DNA of 34,206 bases, taken from a virus. The stretch lies in the IMG/VR virus record IMGVR_UViG_3300017756_000049, positions 1 through 34,206 of that record; one strand, 5' to 3'. How positions within the stretch are numbered: the stretch's first letter is position 1; the number at the start of each line of letters is the position of its first letter. The translations under genes were made by a program, and so were the position numbers. Shown piece by piece: positions 16,730 to 23,837 of the stretch. The notes below the pieces were generated by a model. The model worked only from the letters and a program-made list of their open reading frames with translations, made no database searches and had not been told where the DNA came from.

Positions 16730-17053
16730 TTAGCCTCCTTGGACAATATCGTTGTGTTCTATGACAGATACAATTAGTGTCATAGATTGTGTGGCACTGG
16801 CTGTAATTGTTTGTCCTGCATCTATAAACACAAACGTATTTTCATGTCCGCCAATGTCTTTAAAATCTTTGGAAGACACGCTATAAGAATCTAGTAAAAC
16901 TAAACCATTAACAGACATAGTAACTGTCCCATTAGAACCAGAGACATTAGTAATGTAAGCATGAACCCATTCAGCTTTTTTGCCTGCAGGAACTGTGTAA
17001 ACTGCCGTTGCTGATCCTGTTAGTGTAGCTCCAAAAGACTTACGAATACTCAT
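16730..17053 (-). CDS. Beta-rich structural-type protein, unknown function
   Basis: A 107-aa protein (MSIRKSFGATLTGSATAVYTV) with alternating Thr/Ser/Val strands: AEWVHAYITNVSGSNG, TVTMSVNGLVLLDS and an end like TQSMTLIVSVIEHND. It looks like a small immunoglobulin-like or jelly-roll decoration or neck protein common in phage structural clusters. It overlaps its upstream neighbour by 4 nt (ATGA). Assignment to virion structure is from context. Confidence 0.6.
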   Translation of the reverse strand: MSIRKSFGATLTGSATAVYTVPAGKKAEWVHAYITNVSGSNGTVTMSVNGLVLLDSYSVSSKDFKDIGGHENTFVFIDAGQTITASATQSMTLIVSVIEHNDIVQGG

Positions 17054-17289
17054 TTCTTTTTCTTCCAGTTGACACGCTTAGAAGACTTCTTCTTAGCCAT
17101 AGCTGTCTTTGCACCTGCGGCTTTACAAGCGGCCTTAGTAGGTCTACAAGCAGGATAACTCTTACGCTTGTCCTTCGGCCCTGAGCGACCACAAGGCTTC
17201 CCTGTCTTGCAGTCTACCCAACCCTTGCCTTGATTCTGGCTAAACCACTTCTTGAGTGACTCACCAGACTTACTTTTTCTTACGGCCAC
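17050..17289 (-). CDS. Lysine/cysteine-rich small basic protein (marine-phage family)
   Basis: About 79 aa if started at GTG 17289, which has GGGGA at good spacing; a GTG at 17313 in the same frame is the alternative. Conserved-looking blocks: KSGESLKKWFSQNQGKGWVD, CKTGKPCGRSGP, YPACRPTKAACKA and KKSSKRVNWKKKK. The family recurs in marine phages and phycodnaviruses as small Cys-containing basic proteins; a zinc or DNA-binding role is possible but unproven. It overlaps the upstream gene by 20 nt. Confidence 0.65.
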   Translation of the reverse strand: MAVRKSKSGESLKKWFSQNQGKGWVDCKTGKPCGRSGPKDKRKSYPACRPTKAACKAAGAKTAMAKKKSSKRVNWKKKK

Positions 17290-17425
17290 TCTTGTTTCCC
17301 CAGTTCTTAGCACCTACCTTTCGGCACTTTGCTACAGCCCCTGATGCATACGCTGAAGGCCAAACCTTATAGCGGCTTTTGACCTTCTTAGCACAAGCGT
17401 CTAGCTTCTTTTTTTTGGCGGCCAT
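17270..17425 (-). CDS. Small basic DUF5872-like protein
   Basis: A 51-aa frame: MAAKKKKLDACAKKVKSRYK, then VWPSAYASGAVAKCRKVGAK and an end NWGNKSGRKKK. The motif C-x2-KVK-x-RYKVWPSAYASGA-x-x-KCRK is a widespread signature in marine phage and giant-virus proteins (DUF5872-like, from memory). Two Cys flank the motif. Highly basic, so nucleic-acid binding or packaging is plausible. TAATG junction with the gene upstream. Confidence 0.75.
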   Translation of the reverse strand: MAAKKKKLDACAKKVKSRYKVWPSAYASGAVAKCRKVGAKNWGNKSGRKKK

Positions 17426-17598
17426 TACTTTTTCTTTTTTGCTTTAATAATTTTAGATTGCAATGCTTTTGGTAATTTTTTCTGCTTTGCGGTTAATCCA
17501 ACTTTTTTGGCAAACGCCGCATCTTTTTTACGTGCAGATGCTTCTTTTTTCATAGCACGTTGTACAGCACCTGGATCACGATGTTTTTTACCTTGCAT
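17425..17598 (-). CDS. Small lysine-rich protein, unknown function
   Basis: A 57-aa frame from ATG 17598 (MQGKKHRDPGAVQRAMKKEA) to a C-terminal KAKKKK. About one third of residues are Lys/Arg, otherwise Ala/Gln: a helical, DNA- or RNA-binding-like composition. It is packed with 1-nt spacing between neighbours. An upstream in-frame extension to 17736 would overlap the next gene and has no supporting ribosome site. Confidence 0.65.
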   Translation of the reverse strand: MQGKKHRDPGAVQRAMKKEASARKKDAAFAKKVGLTAKQKKLPKALQSKIIKAKKKK

Positions 17599-17599
17599 A

Positions 17600-17767
17600 T
17601 TACTTAGCCTTTTTTTGTGCAGTTTTTGACAAATCTCTAAAGTGGTAGAGACGTTTAGAATTTTTAGTGTGCCGCATACCAGAGTGTAATTCACCGTTTG
17701 GCATTTTATGCATACCACCTTTGTGTTCAGTACCATCCCTAAAGTAATGCTTCACACCTTTAGCCAT
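17600..17767 (-). CDS. Small basic His/Lys-rich protein
   Basis: A 55-aa frame: MAKGVKHYFRDGTEHKGGMH, then KMPNGELHSGMRHTKNSKRL, ending LSKTAQKKAK. The repeated HYFRDG.HKGGMHKMP.G.LH pattern is seen in other marine phages as a conserved small protein. The start shares one base with the upstream stop (TAATG). Function unknown. Confidence 0.68.
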   Translation of the reverse strand: MAKGVKHYFRDGTEHKGGMHKMPNGELHSGMRHTKNSKRLYHFRDLSKTAQKKAK

Positions 17768-17877
17768 TATGCTTTCCTTGTGGGTTTCTTAGGCATTGTT
17801 TTCTTAGCTACCATCGGCTTTTTCTTTTTTGCTGTGGTAGTTTTTTTCATTCCTGATCCGTATCCATATCCCGGCAT
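17767..17877 (-). CDS. Very small lysine-rich peptide
   Basis: A 36-aa frame: MPGYGYGSGMKKTTTAKKKK followed by a KPMVAKKTMPKKPTRKA tail. The Gly/Tyr N-terminus and Lys/Pro C-terminus resemble a histone-tail-like or intrinsically disordered DNA-binding peptide. It fills the gap between the holin gene (1 nt away) and the next basic gene (1-nt overlap), which supports it being translated. Confidence 0.55.
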   Translation of the reverse strand: MPGYGYGSGMKKTTTAKKKKPMVAKKTMPKKPTRKA

Positions 17878-17878
17878 G

Positions 17879-18247
17879 TTACTTTTTCCCTATCATTTCC
17901 ATAAGGCCTTTACCGGCTTTGACACCGAATGAGGCCAGTACAATTACCATGAGTATTTCATGATACCAAGTCGGCAAAGTTGCCAATGCTGTAAACCCTG
18001 ATTGAATATGCCCTACCATGCTTGGTATAAAGACAAGGATCAAAGGTATGCTGAACACTATTGTAAGCCACTCGTCCTTCCACGAGTTCTTGGAAGACTC
18101 TGCCATTATGCGTTCCCAATCCGCTGTGGACTGTGCCGCTGTTTTCAGTGCGGTGGCTTTCGCCTCTGCAGTGGCTTTGGTTGATTCCGCCTTGGCACTG
18201 ACCCATGTACCTGCCAAGTTCGTGATAGCTGTGACTAGCCCAATCAT
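17879..18247 (-). CDS. Putative holin, GTA-type 3TM holin-like
   Basis: A 122-aa membrane protein. A short hydrophobic N-terminus (MIGLVTAITNLAGTWVSA) precedes an Ala/Lys/Thr-rich helix, then WERIMAESSKNSWKDEW, and two hydrophobic segments (TIVFSIPLILVFIPSMVG; EILMVIVLASFGVKAG). The SWKDEW block before the paired membrane segments is the feature I associate with the gene-transfer-agent 3TM holin family (DUF3154). It would make membrane lesions letting the lysozyme (27426-27896) reach the wall. It overlaps the upstream gene by 4 nt. Confidence 0.68.
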   Translation of the reverse strand: MIGLVTAITNLAGTWVSAKAESTKATAEAKATALKTAAQSTADWERIMAESSKNSWKDEWLTIVFSIPLILVFIPSMVGHIQSGFTALATLPTWYHEILMVIVLASFGVKAGKGLMEMIGKK

Positions 18248-18432
18248 GTAGCATCGCCTTTAGGCTCTTTGTGAAGTGGAATACAGGCCATGTTACGAGG
18301 GTCTTCCTTATCCTTCATAATGCTCATGGCTTGTAAAAAACACTCTTCTGGTTTGTCAAAGGTGTGCATGTCGATTACTTGAAAAGTATTTGTAGCTACT
18401 AAAATGTAATAAATTCCTACAACCTTCCACAT
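18244..18432 (-). CDS. Small protein with hydrophobic N-terminus, lysis-region
   Basis: A 62-aa protein: MWKVVGIYYILVATNTFQVI gives a short signal-anchor-like segment, followed by a soluble part (HTFDKPEECFLQAMSIMKDK) with two Cys and an acidic/basic end. It lies between putative lysis/membrane genes. It could be a periplasmic or membrane accessory such as a spanin component, but no lipobox or spanin signature is evident. Confidence 0.55.
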   Translation of the reverse strand: MWKVVGIYYILVATNTFQVIDMHTFDKPEECFLQAMSIMKDKEDPRNMACIPLHKEPKGDAT

Positions 18433-18435
18433 AAT

Positions 18436-18879
18436 TTATCCTTGTTTACTTAACCAGTAAAATATATATATCACCAAACCGACGGCTGAGAGAATGCTAA
18501 TACCCAAAGTAATGCAAAGGCACCAATCCATAATCTGTTTTTTACGTTGAGCTTTTTTGGCTTTCTCAGCTTTTTTTGCGGCTTCACGGCTTTCCTTCAT
18601 TTTACTTTGGTAGTTTAACCAATCAGTCCATAACCCGGCTCGCCCTTGCCAGATCATCATTTGTTTGAGCGTGTTTTCATACTCTTTGAGACGCTCTGTA
18701 GCCATGAATGCTTGGAGATCAGATTTATATCCATGTTCATGTGCTTTCTTTTGTATTGTAGCCTTGAGGCCAAAGTAGTCTGCTAATGCGTCTCCTGCTT
18801 CATACAGTTCTTTACCATTAGCAATGGTTTGTTTAATAACGCCAAAGGCCGCATTAGCGGCGGCCAACTCAGCTATCAT
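18436..18879 (-). CDS. Coiled-coil protein with C-terminal membrane anchor, unknown
   Basis: A 147-aa protein (MIAELAAANAAFGVIKQTIA). Residues about 20-115 form charged helices, with a Lys/Ala/Glu-rich coiled coil (KMKESREAAKKAEKAKKAQR) before a single membrane segment (WCLCITLGISILSAVGLVIY) and a short tail. The design is tail-anchored with the coiled coil probably cytoplasmic. Related proteins occur near holins in marine phages. Role in lysis or head morphogenesis unknown. It overlaps its upstream neighbour by 11 nt. Confidence 0.6.
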   Translation of the reverse strand: MIAELAAANAAFGVIKQTIANGKELYEAGDALADYFGLKATIQKKAHEHGYKSDLQAFMATERLKEYENTLKQMMIWQGRAGLWTDWLNYQSKMKESREAAKKAEKAKKAQRKKQIMDWCLCITLGISILSAVGLVIYIFYWLSKQG

Positions 18880-19051
18880 CTGGGCGATCCTTGCCCAACA
18901 TCTTTCTTACTGTTTTTGTTTCGTAAATGCGAATAGCTGTCCACACCAGTGTAAACAATGCCGCCAATGGAGGCAACATTTCACCAATCGTACCTACTAC
19001 TGTAACTACACTTAAACCGTCTACGAGTGTCTTAGTGCTTTCTGTTGCCAT
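18869..19051 (-). CDS. Small membrane protein, holin-like candidate
   Basis: A 60-aa protein from ATG 19051 (MATESTKTLVDGLSVVTVVG), with AGGA 9 nt upstream; a GTG three codons earlier sits on top of that site and is rejected. A hydrophobic region (SVVTVVGTIGEMLPPLAALF to TLVWTAIRIYE) may span the membrane once or twice, followed by a basic tail (KTVRKMLGKDRPDDS). Size and charge pattern fit a small holin or antiholin. Function inferred only. Confidence 0.6.
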   Translation of the reverse strand: MATESTKTLVDGLSVVTVVGTIGEMLPPLAALFTLVWTAIRIYETKTVRKMLGKDRPDDS

Positions 19052-19069
19052 TTCGTTCACATCCTGCCC

Positions 19070-19450
19070 TTACTCAGCTAAGCTGATGGCGTTCCACCCG
19101 GTAGTGTTATCTGCTTGGTATGCTTCTTCATCCCAAACATAATTACCTTCGGGTTTAGTAATAGGAGATTCCCACGCAAGAGTTGTTGTGTTTTTAGTCC
19201 AAGAAGCATATGGCTGTGGAGACCAAAAGCAATCATTTGCCACATCAAACTCAAAACCTTTACCTGCGTAATTCTTACGAAAGTTAGAGTTGTAGGAAGT
19301 TTGCTTCCAAGTTCCACCTAAGAGTTGGCTACAAAACTCTGATCCAATAGCTTCAGAGCCGGGATAGATACCACCTCCACAGTCATCATTAGAAACAACA
19401 ATAACTCTTTGTACTATGTTATTTGCATCAATTTCTGCAAAGTGGGCCAT
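19070..19450 (-). CDS. Conserved marine-phage structural/fibre-associated protein
   Basis: A 126-aa protein: MAHFAEIDANNIVQRVIVVS, then KQTSYNSNFRKNYAGKGFEF and WSPQPYASWTKNTTTLAWES. The MAHFAEID.NN.V.RV start plus a TSYN..FRKNYAG block is very widespread in cyanophages and other marine phages near tail-fibre genes. Its function is unknown to me. It follows the glycine-rich adhesin-like gene, consistent with a role in host attachment. Confidence 0.7.
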   Translation of the reverse strand: MAHFAEIDANNIVQRVIVVSNDDCGGGIYPGSEAIGSEFCSQLLGGTWKQTSYNSNFRKNYAGKGFEFDVANDCFWSPQPYASWTKNTTTLAWESPITKPEGNYVWDEEAYQADNTTGWNAISLAE

Positions 19451-19468
19451 TATTAAATTTCCTTACGA

Positions 19469-20350
19469 TTAAACTGCGTACCGGATGATGACAACGCCTG
19501 TACCGCCGTTACCGCCAGTAGCACTGTAACCACCGCCACCGCCGCCTCCAGTGTTAGCCGTACCGTTTCCGCCTGCAACACCGCCTGCGGTTCCACCGTT
19601 ACCACCACCACCTTGACCGCCAGTACCTGCCAAGCCGCCTAAGCCTGATCCGCCGCCACCGCCTGCATAGTAAGTGGCTGTACCATTAACAGAAGACTGA
19701 ATACCATCACCGCCGTCACCACCATTAATACCGGCTCCAGTAACGCTTTCGCCAACTTCTCCTGCACCGCCACCTCCGGCACTTTGATAGTTAGCACCAC
19801 CATTAGCTTGTGCGCTACCACCGTTAAATCCGTGTTGGAATGTGCCTTTACCTCCGCTATGAGAACCGCTGTTGTAGGCTTGCGCTCCGCCTCCGCAACC
19901 ACCGTCTCCACCTGCACCGTTGGGGAAAGAAAAACCTCCACCGCCGCCATCTACATCAAGGTCTCCGAACGATGTTGTTCCACCTTGAGAAGCTAAAGTA
20001 GTACCAGTATTTGTACCTGCACCTCCGGCTCCAATAGTAATAGTGTAATCACCTGCGGCTAAGTAAACAGAAGGTTCAACACCTGCTAAGGCACCTGATG
20101 TTTCGCCAGATATAGAAGAGCGATAACCACCTGCACCACCTGCAGAACCCAAGGTAGAGCCTCCGCCGCCTCCACCGCCACCTACGATGACGTAATCAAA
20201 GAGTCCTGCTGTAGTAACTGTAAATGTACCAGACGATGTAAACGTATGTATTTTATTACCACCGGCAGTTGTTTCTGTTCCGCCTGAACCCGCCCCTGCC
20301 GTAACAGCAGTAGAGCCTCCGCCTCGTCTAACAACTAAACCTTCACTCAT
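19469..20350 (-). CDS. Glycine-rich adhesin-like fibre protein
   Basis: A 293-aa protein with extreme glycine content. After an N-terminal stretch with KIHTFTSSGTFTV, FDYVIVGGGGGGGG and GAGGYRSSISGE, it continues in long Gly/Ala/Asn runs to VVIIRYAV at the end. The F-x-SSGTFTV...YVIVGGGGGGG pattern matches the glycine-rich domain common in phage receptor-binding or fibre-tip proteins; polyglycine sandwiches occur in T4-like gp38 adhesins. It overlaps the upstream fibre gene by 4 nt. Likely a distal host-binding element. Confidence 0.75.
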   Translation of the reverse strand: MSEGLVVRRGGGSTAVTAGAGSGGTETTAGGNKIHTFTSSGTFTVTTAGLFDYVIVGGGGGGGGSTLGSAGGAGGYRSSISGETSGALAGVEPSVYLAAGDYTITIGAGGAGTNTGTTLASQGGTTSFGDLDVDGGGGGFSFPNGAGGDGGCGGGAQAYNSGSHSGGKGTFQHGFNGGSAQANGGANYQSAGGGGAGEVGESVTGAGINGGDGGDGIQSSVNGTATYYAGGGGGSGLGGLAGTGGQGGGGNGGTAGGVAGGNGTANTGGGGGGGYSATGGNGGTGVVIIRYAV

Positions 20351-21351
20351 CGGACAACCTTAATCTGAAGCGAAAAACTTTTTGCAGGTTCTGCTGTAGC
20401 ATATACCTTTAATGTGTTGGCTGAACTTGCTTCCACACGATAAACTGTAGCCCACTCTGCACCAATGTCAGTAACGTCTGAATAGGACGCTCCAGATAAA
20501 TCAATATCTACAATTGGTGTATCATTAGCAAGGAGACCACTAACAGTTTTTGTTGCAATGTAAGGGCCAGAGCCTGTCCAATCGGATGAGCCTGCTGATC
20601 CTGTAACTGTAGTTGTATATAATGCTGTTGTCGCGTATGTTCCTAAATCACTAACTTGAGATTCAGTAATTGACAAAGCCGCTTGGTGTTGCGTAACCGA
20701 TGCTTGGGTAATGTTTGAATTTGGGACGTTAGCCCATACGACCGCCGCAGACAAATCGTTAGTTTCGGTAAAGCTTTGTAATGCGGAGTCAGCTTTAGCA
20801 CCCTGTGCCGCTGTAGCGTAGTCTGTAGATGCTGTAGTAGCGACAGTACCTAAACCTAAATTAGTACGTGCAGTAGCGGCATTATTTAAATCGGACAGAT
20901 TATTAGCTACACTTAAAAAATCCGATGCACTTACAGCCGCATTAACCCATGCAGAACCTGTGTAAACTTTAAGTGTATTGGTGCTAGTGTTAAAATATAA
21001 ATCACCGGCTGTTAATGCATCGCCATCATTATCTACTGTAGGATCACTAGATTTAGCTCCTAAGTAAATATCATCAATATTATCAGCCGCTAGTTCAGCG
21101 GCGGTCTGTGCCGCTTGTGCCGCAGTTTTAGCAGTGTTGGCATCATTGGCGTGGCCTAGTGCTGTTGTTGCGTGTCCGCTTGCTGTAGTTGCTGAGCCAG
21201 AAGCCGCAGTTGCGGAAGTAGCCGCTTGTGTTGCTGAAGTAGCGGCGGCAGAAGCTGAAGATGAAGCGGCGACTGCTTGGGCTGTTACATCAGTAACTGT
21301 AGCATCTGTAGTAGAATCACCCGCGCCACCTGTACCACGATAAAGTGCCAT
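20347..21351 (-). CDS. Putative tail fibre protein with Ala/Ser/Thr repeat shaft
   Basis: A 334-aa protein. Residues about 25-95 are a degenerate Ala/Ser/Thr/His repeat (AAATSATQAATSATAASGSA; TTASGHATTALGHANDANTA), a typical trimeric fibre shaft coded by GC-rich triplets. Then comes YLGAKSSDPTVDNDGDALTAGDLYFNTSTN-like sequence, a domain common in fibre proteins just before the C-terminal part. A beta-rich C-terminus ends FSLQIKVVR. It is the first gene after the terminator that follows the capsid gene. Confidence 0.78.
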   Translation of the reverse strand: MALYRGTGGAGDSTTDATVTDVTAQAVAASSSASAAATSATQAATSATAASGSATTASGHATTALGHANDANTAKTAAQAAQTAAELAADNIDDIYLGAKSSDPTVDNDGDALTAGDLYFNTSTNTLKVYTGSAWVNAAVSASDFLSVANNLSDLNNAATARTNLGLGTVATTASTDYATAAQGAKADSALQSFTETNDLSAAVVWANVPNSNITQASVTQHQAALSITESQVSDLGTYATTALYTTTVTGSAGSSDWTGSGPYIATKTVSGLLANDTPIVDIDLSGASYSDVTDIGAEWATVYRVEASSANTLKVYATAEPAKSFSLQIKVVR

Positions 21352-21380
21352 TAAAATCTCCAGTGTATAGAATTAGGAAA

Positions 21381-21396
21381 CCCCTCCGAAGAGGGG
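21381..21396 (-). terminator. Hairpin terminator after the major capsid gene (possibly partial)
   Basis: On the minus strand CCCCTC-TTCG-GAGGGG followed by TTTCCT: a 6-bp GC stem with a stable UUCG-type loop and only a short T-run, so leaky termination is likely. It lies 9 nt past the capsid stop, the same place as T7's T-phi terminator after gene 10, and would raise capsid expression over downstream genes. Confidence 0.7.
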
Positions 21397-21405
21397 CTAG
21401 TTTAC

Positions 21406-22344
21406 TTAGGAGTTAAACACCAAAGTAAGAGCTGACTCAGGACGTAAAACTTTTACGCCATACAGAGTGTCTGCAGTGAACAAGTCACCTAAGAACTCTT
21501 GCTTGTACTGAGTTTGTGAGCGAATACCCATTTGCTCTGCAAATACCATTGAGTCACGATGACCAAGGATACCTGCTTTCAACTCTCCACCCGCAGAGTT
21601 AGCAGATGCAGTTTCTACAACAGGGCAGTTAGTTGAGACATAAACGTCAATACCATAAAGGCTACCGATGTTACCGTTTTGTACAGGCTGACCTGATACG
21701 AAATCAGATGAGTTGTAACGGTCAATACCACGGATAGTCTGTACGACTGATGGAGGTACAACAAGGAAACGTCCGTCCATAGGAGTATCGTTGTCATCTA
21801 ACTCTTTGACTGCTTCACGGAAGCCAGTGTCAGAAAAGATGTCAGCCGCGGCTACAGTGTCAACAGCGTAAGCTGTTAAGTTTGTAGAAGCATCCATAAA
21901 GAACGAGTTGCTGTGTACGTAGTCAGCACCATCAGAATCGCCGAATGACTTAGCCAAGGCAAACAAGTCAGTATCGACCTGCTTTGCAAGTGCATAGCCT
22001 GCGTCTGAAGTGTAGAACTGACGGAGTGAAGCAAGTGCTTGCACATCAGTAATGTCTTCAATCAAACGAGAGTACTCGTAATGTTGATCTATTGTTACTT
22101 GGACTTCTGACTCAGTTGCCGCAATCAAAGTTACCTGAGTTGAAGCCGCCTTTGCAGAAGCATCGCCACGAGTTGGCTTAGGGATGTGAAGTGTATCTCC
22201 CTTTTTACCAGTCATTGGCATACGGTTTACAAGATTAGCAAGAACGAGAGCCTTCTCGTATGCCGCGATGATTTCGTCTGACCAAATTTCTGGGATAAAA
22301 GTAGCCGCAGTAGTATTGGTGACGTGGTTAGTACCTAGTGCCAT
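21406..22344 (-). CDS. Major capsid protein
   Basis: A 312-aa protein beginning MALGTNHVTNTTAATFIPEI with WSDEIIAAYEKALVLANLVN, the usual start of marine podovirus capsid proteins of HK97-type fold. Further blocks: KKGDTLHIPKP, YEYSRLIEDITDVQA, a P-domain-like GRFLVVPPSVVQTIRG, NIGSLYGIDVYVS and YGVKVLRPESALTLVF at the end. It directly follows the scaffold gene and precedes a terminator, matching T7 gp9-gp10 order. Confidence 0.92.
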   Translation of the reverse strand: MALGTNHVTNTTAATFIPEIWSDEIIAAYEKALVLANLVNRMPMTGKKGDTLHIPKPTRGDASAKAASTQVTLIAATESEVQVTIDQHYEYSRLIEDITDVQALASLRQFYTSDAGYALAKQVDTDLFALAKSFGDSDGADYVHSNSFFMDASTNLTAYAVDTVAAADIFSDTGFREAVKELDDNDTPMDGRFLVVPPSVVQTIRGIDRYNSSDFVSGQPVQNGNIGSLYGIDVYVSTNCPVVETASANSAGGELKAGILGHRDSMVFAEQMGIRSQTQYKQEFLGDLFTADTLYGVKVLRPESALTLVFNS

Positions 22345-22362
22345 TGTTTTAGCTCCTTAACG

Positions 22363-23169
22363 CTATTTGACACGACCCTCTTGGTAAGCCTGCATAATCT
22401 CATCACTGAGTGCTTGATACCGCTTAGGGTCATTTTGCATAAGTTTAATAATATCAGCACGACGATAGATTTTACGACTTGGAGCTTCTCCTGATCCTTT
22501 CGCGCTACCTGTTGAAGCAGACTTCAATTGGCGTTTACGATCAGTTTCTTGCATCTCGGCAGTTTCTTTGACAATGTTTTGACGTTCTTTCCACGTTGTG
22601 AGAAGTTCATCAGCCGCATCAAAATCAAAGTGTTGGTCTGCTCGTTGAAACAATTCAGTACGAACTTTAGATTTAGTAATCCATTCAGCAAACTGCTCAT
22701 TAGAAATAATTTCTTGGTAGTCTGGATGATTGGCTTGTAATCTACTAAGAACCTCTTGTTGCTTTAACGCATAAGAAACTTTTTCAGCTTCTTTAATTTT
22801 AGGATGGTTCGATAGCTTGTGTTCAATGTACTTATCAGGATCGGCAAATATGTCGATGTCTTCGTCTTGTTGTTGTGGGCTTTCTTTGGCGTTTAATTGC
22901 GTCTTAACGAAATCATCTACAATTTTGCGTAATTCACCAACTTCAGAAGATTGCTTACCCATAAGCTTTTCAGCTTCTTGATGCATCTGAACAATATCTA
23001 CAATAGATTTATTCTGATACTTTTCAGGAAGTGATTCTTCTTGGGCTTCCTGAATCTCTTCAGGTTCAGCAGGTTGTTCCTCTTCAGGAGTCTGCTCTTC
23101 AACTTCTAGTGGGGCAAATTCTTCGCCTTCTTGTAAACTTTCGGGACTTTCCTCTAAAAATCGTGCCAT
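22363..23169 (-). CDS. Scaffolding (capsid assembly) protein
   Basis: A 268-aa acidic, helical protein. The N-terminal 50 residues are extremely acidic (EQTPEEEQPAEPEEIQEAQE). Central coiled-coil-like segments (EVGELRKIVDDFVKTQLNAK) follow, and a basic C-terminal tail (SRKIYRRADIIKLMQNDPKR) probably binds the capsid protein. Position directly before the capsid gene and composition match T7 gp9-type scaffolds. Confidence 0.85.
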   Translation of the reverse strand: MARFLEESPESLQEGEEFAPLEVEEQTPEEEQPAEPEEIQEAQEESLPEKYQNKSIVDIVQMHQEAEKLMGKQSSEVGELRKIVDDFVKTQLNAKESPQQQDEDIDIFADPDKYIEHKLSNHPKIKEAEKVSYALKQQEVLSRLQANHPDYQEIISNEQFAEWITKSKVRTELFQRADQHFDFDAADELLTTWKERQNIVKETAEMQETDRKRQLKSASTGSAKGSGEAPSRKIYRRADIIKLMQNDPKRYQALSDEIMQAYQEGRVK

Positions 23170-23205
23170 ATTGTTAAACTCCGTGCCTTAGCATTATGGA
23201 AGTGA

Positions 23206-23415
23206 TTAGTGTTGAGCGGCTCTTTCGTGATCCTTAGCCCACGCATCATCGGCATCAGGCCAACCTGTACCTTTGAAATGTGTTCGGATACTAGAGATTA
23301 TCCGCTTTGCGGTATGTCCACACTCAGGGCAAGTAGCAAACTCATCAGATGCGTCTACCCACTGTTCCTCAATGTGATTACATTCTGTGCATTTGAAATC
23401 AAATCTTTTAATCAT
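23206..23415 (-). CDS. FmdB-like zinc-ribbon small protein
   Basis: A 69-aa protein: MIKRFDFKCTECNHIEEQWV then FATCPECGHTAKRI, a CxxC...CxxC zinc ribbon of the FmdB regulatory type, ending with a basic/acidic tail (FKGTGWPDADDAWAKDHER). ATG 23415 overlaps the upstream stop by 8 nt; an ATG at 23430 in frame is an alternative. Small zinc ribbons of this kind occur beside scaffold genes in marine podoviruses. Function unknown; possibly an assembly or DNA-binding accessory. Confidence 0.7.
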   Translation of the reverse strand: MIKRFDFKCTECNHIEEQWVDASDEFATCPECGHTAKRIISSIRTHFKGTGWPDADDAWAKDHERAAQH

Positions 23416-23638
23416 TAAGATTGATCTCATATGCGCGTTTCATTGCGTTTTCAAACCTTAACACTCTAAAGAACGCATCACGTTCTCCTTTAACAAATGC
23501 TAAGTGTCTTTCATCCTTGATGTCTTCTATACGATATTTATCAAGAATGTCTTGTATTTCTTCTTGGAATTGTTTCCAACCCGGATGTATAAACAAATCA
23601 AAATAAGTTTCGTAATACTTCTGATCTTCAGGACTCAA
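23408..23638 (-). CDS. Small helical protein between portal and scaffold
   Basis: A 76-aa protein (MSPEDQKYYETYFDLFIHPG), charged and largely helical, ending FENAMKRAYEINLND. It begins about 25-30 nt downstream of the consensus promoter at 23668-23696, with GGGAGAAAC as ribosome site. Similar short proteins are found at this place in pelagiphage-like genomes. Function unknown. Confidence 0.65.
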   Translation of the reverse strand: MSPEDQKYYETYFDLFIHPGWKQFQEEIQDILDKYRIEDIKDERHLAFVKGERDAFFRVLRFENAMKRAYEINLND

Positions 23639-23667
23639 TAGAGTTTCTCCCTAATTATAATGCAATT

Positions 23668-23696
23668 ATTATACCACAATTTTATTGTTTTGTCAA
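23668..23696 (-). promoter_or_regulatory. Perfect consensus sigma70 promoter for scaffold/capsid genes
   Basis: On the minus strand TTGACA (23696-23691), 17-bp spacer, TATAAT (23673-23668) with extended -10 TGG. An exact consensus match. The spacer contains the dyad ACAAT-TTT-ATTGT (23676-23688). The -35 is one arm of an inverted repeat GTCAAG...CTTGAC (from 23692), resembling that at the terminase-side promoter. It would give capsid-assembly genes a second strong start. Confidence 0.88.
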
Positions 23697-23837
23697 GTCT
23701 TTTGCTTGACTTTTTGTATTTCTTGTGGTAGGAGGCTTCGTACTTGCCTCTTCTAATCTAGTAATTCGCTCATCTAATCTTTGCAATATGGCATTCATCT
23801 GTTGGAGAATGTTGTCCACGTCTTGCTTAGTTACCAT
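23682..23837 (-). CDS. Small coiled-coil protein after the portal gene
   Basis: A 51-aa frame from ATG 23837: MVTKQDVDNILQQMNAILQR, then LDERITRLEEAS and a basic end (TKPPTTRNTKSQAKDLTKQ). The regular hydrophobic spacing (I, M, I, L, I, L) is a clear short coiled coil. It overlaps the portal stop by 11 nt. The promoter for the next genes lies inside its 3' end, so promoter constraints shape its last codons. Function unknown; perhaps a neck or assembly peptide. Confidence 0.62.
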   Translation of the reverse strand: MVTKQDVDNILQQMNAILQRLDERITRLEEASTKPPTTRNTKSQAKDLTKQ

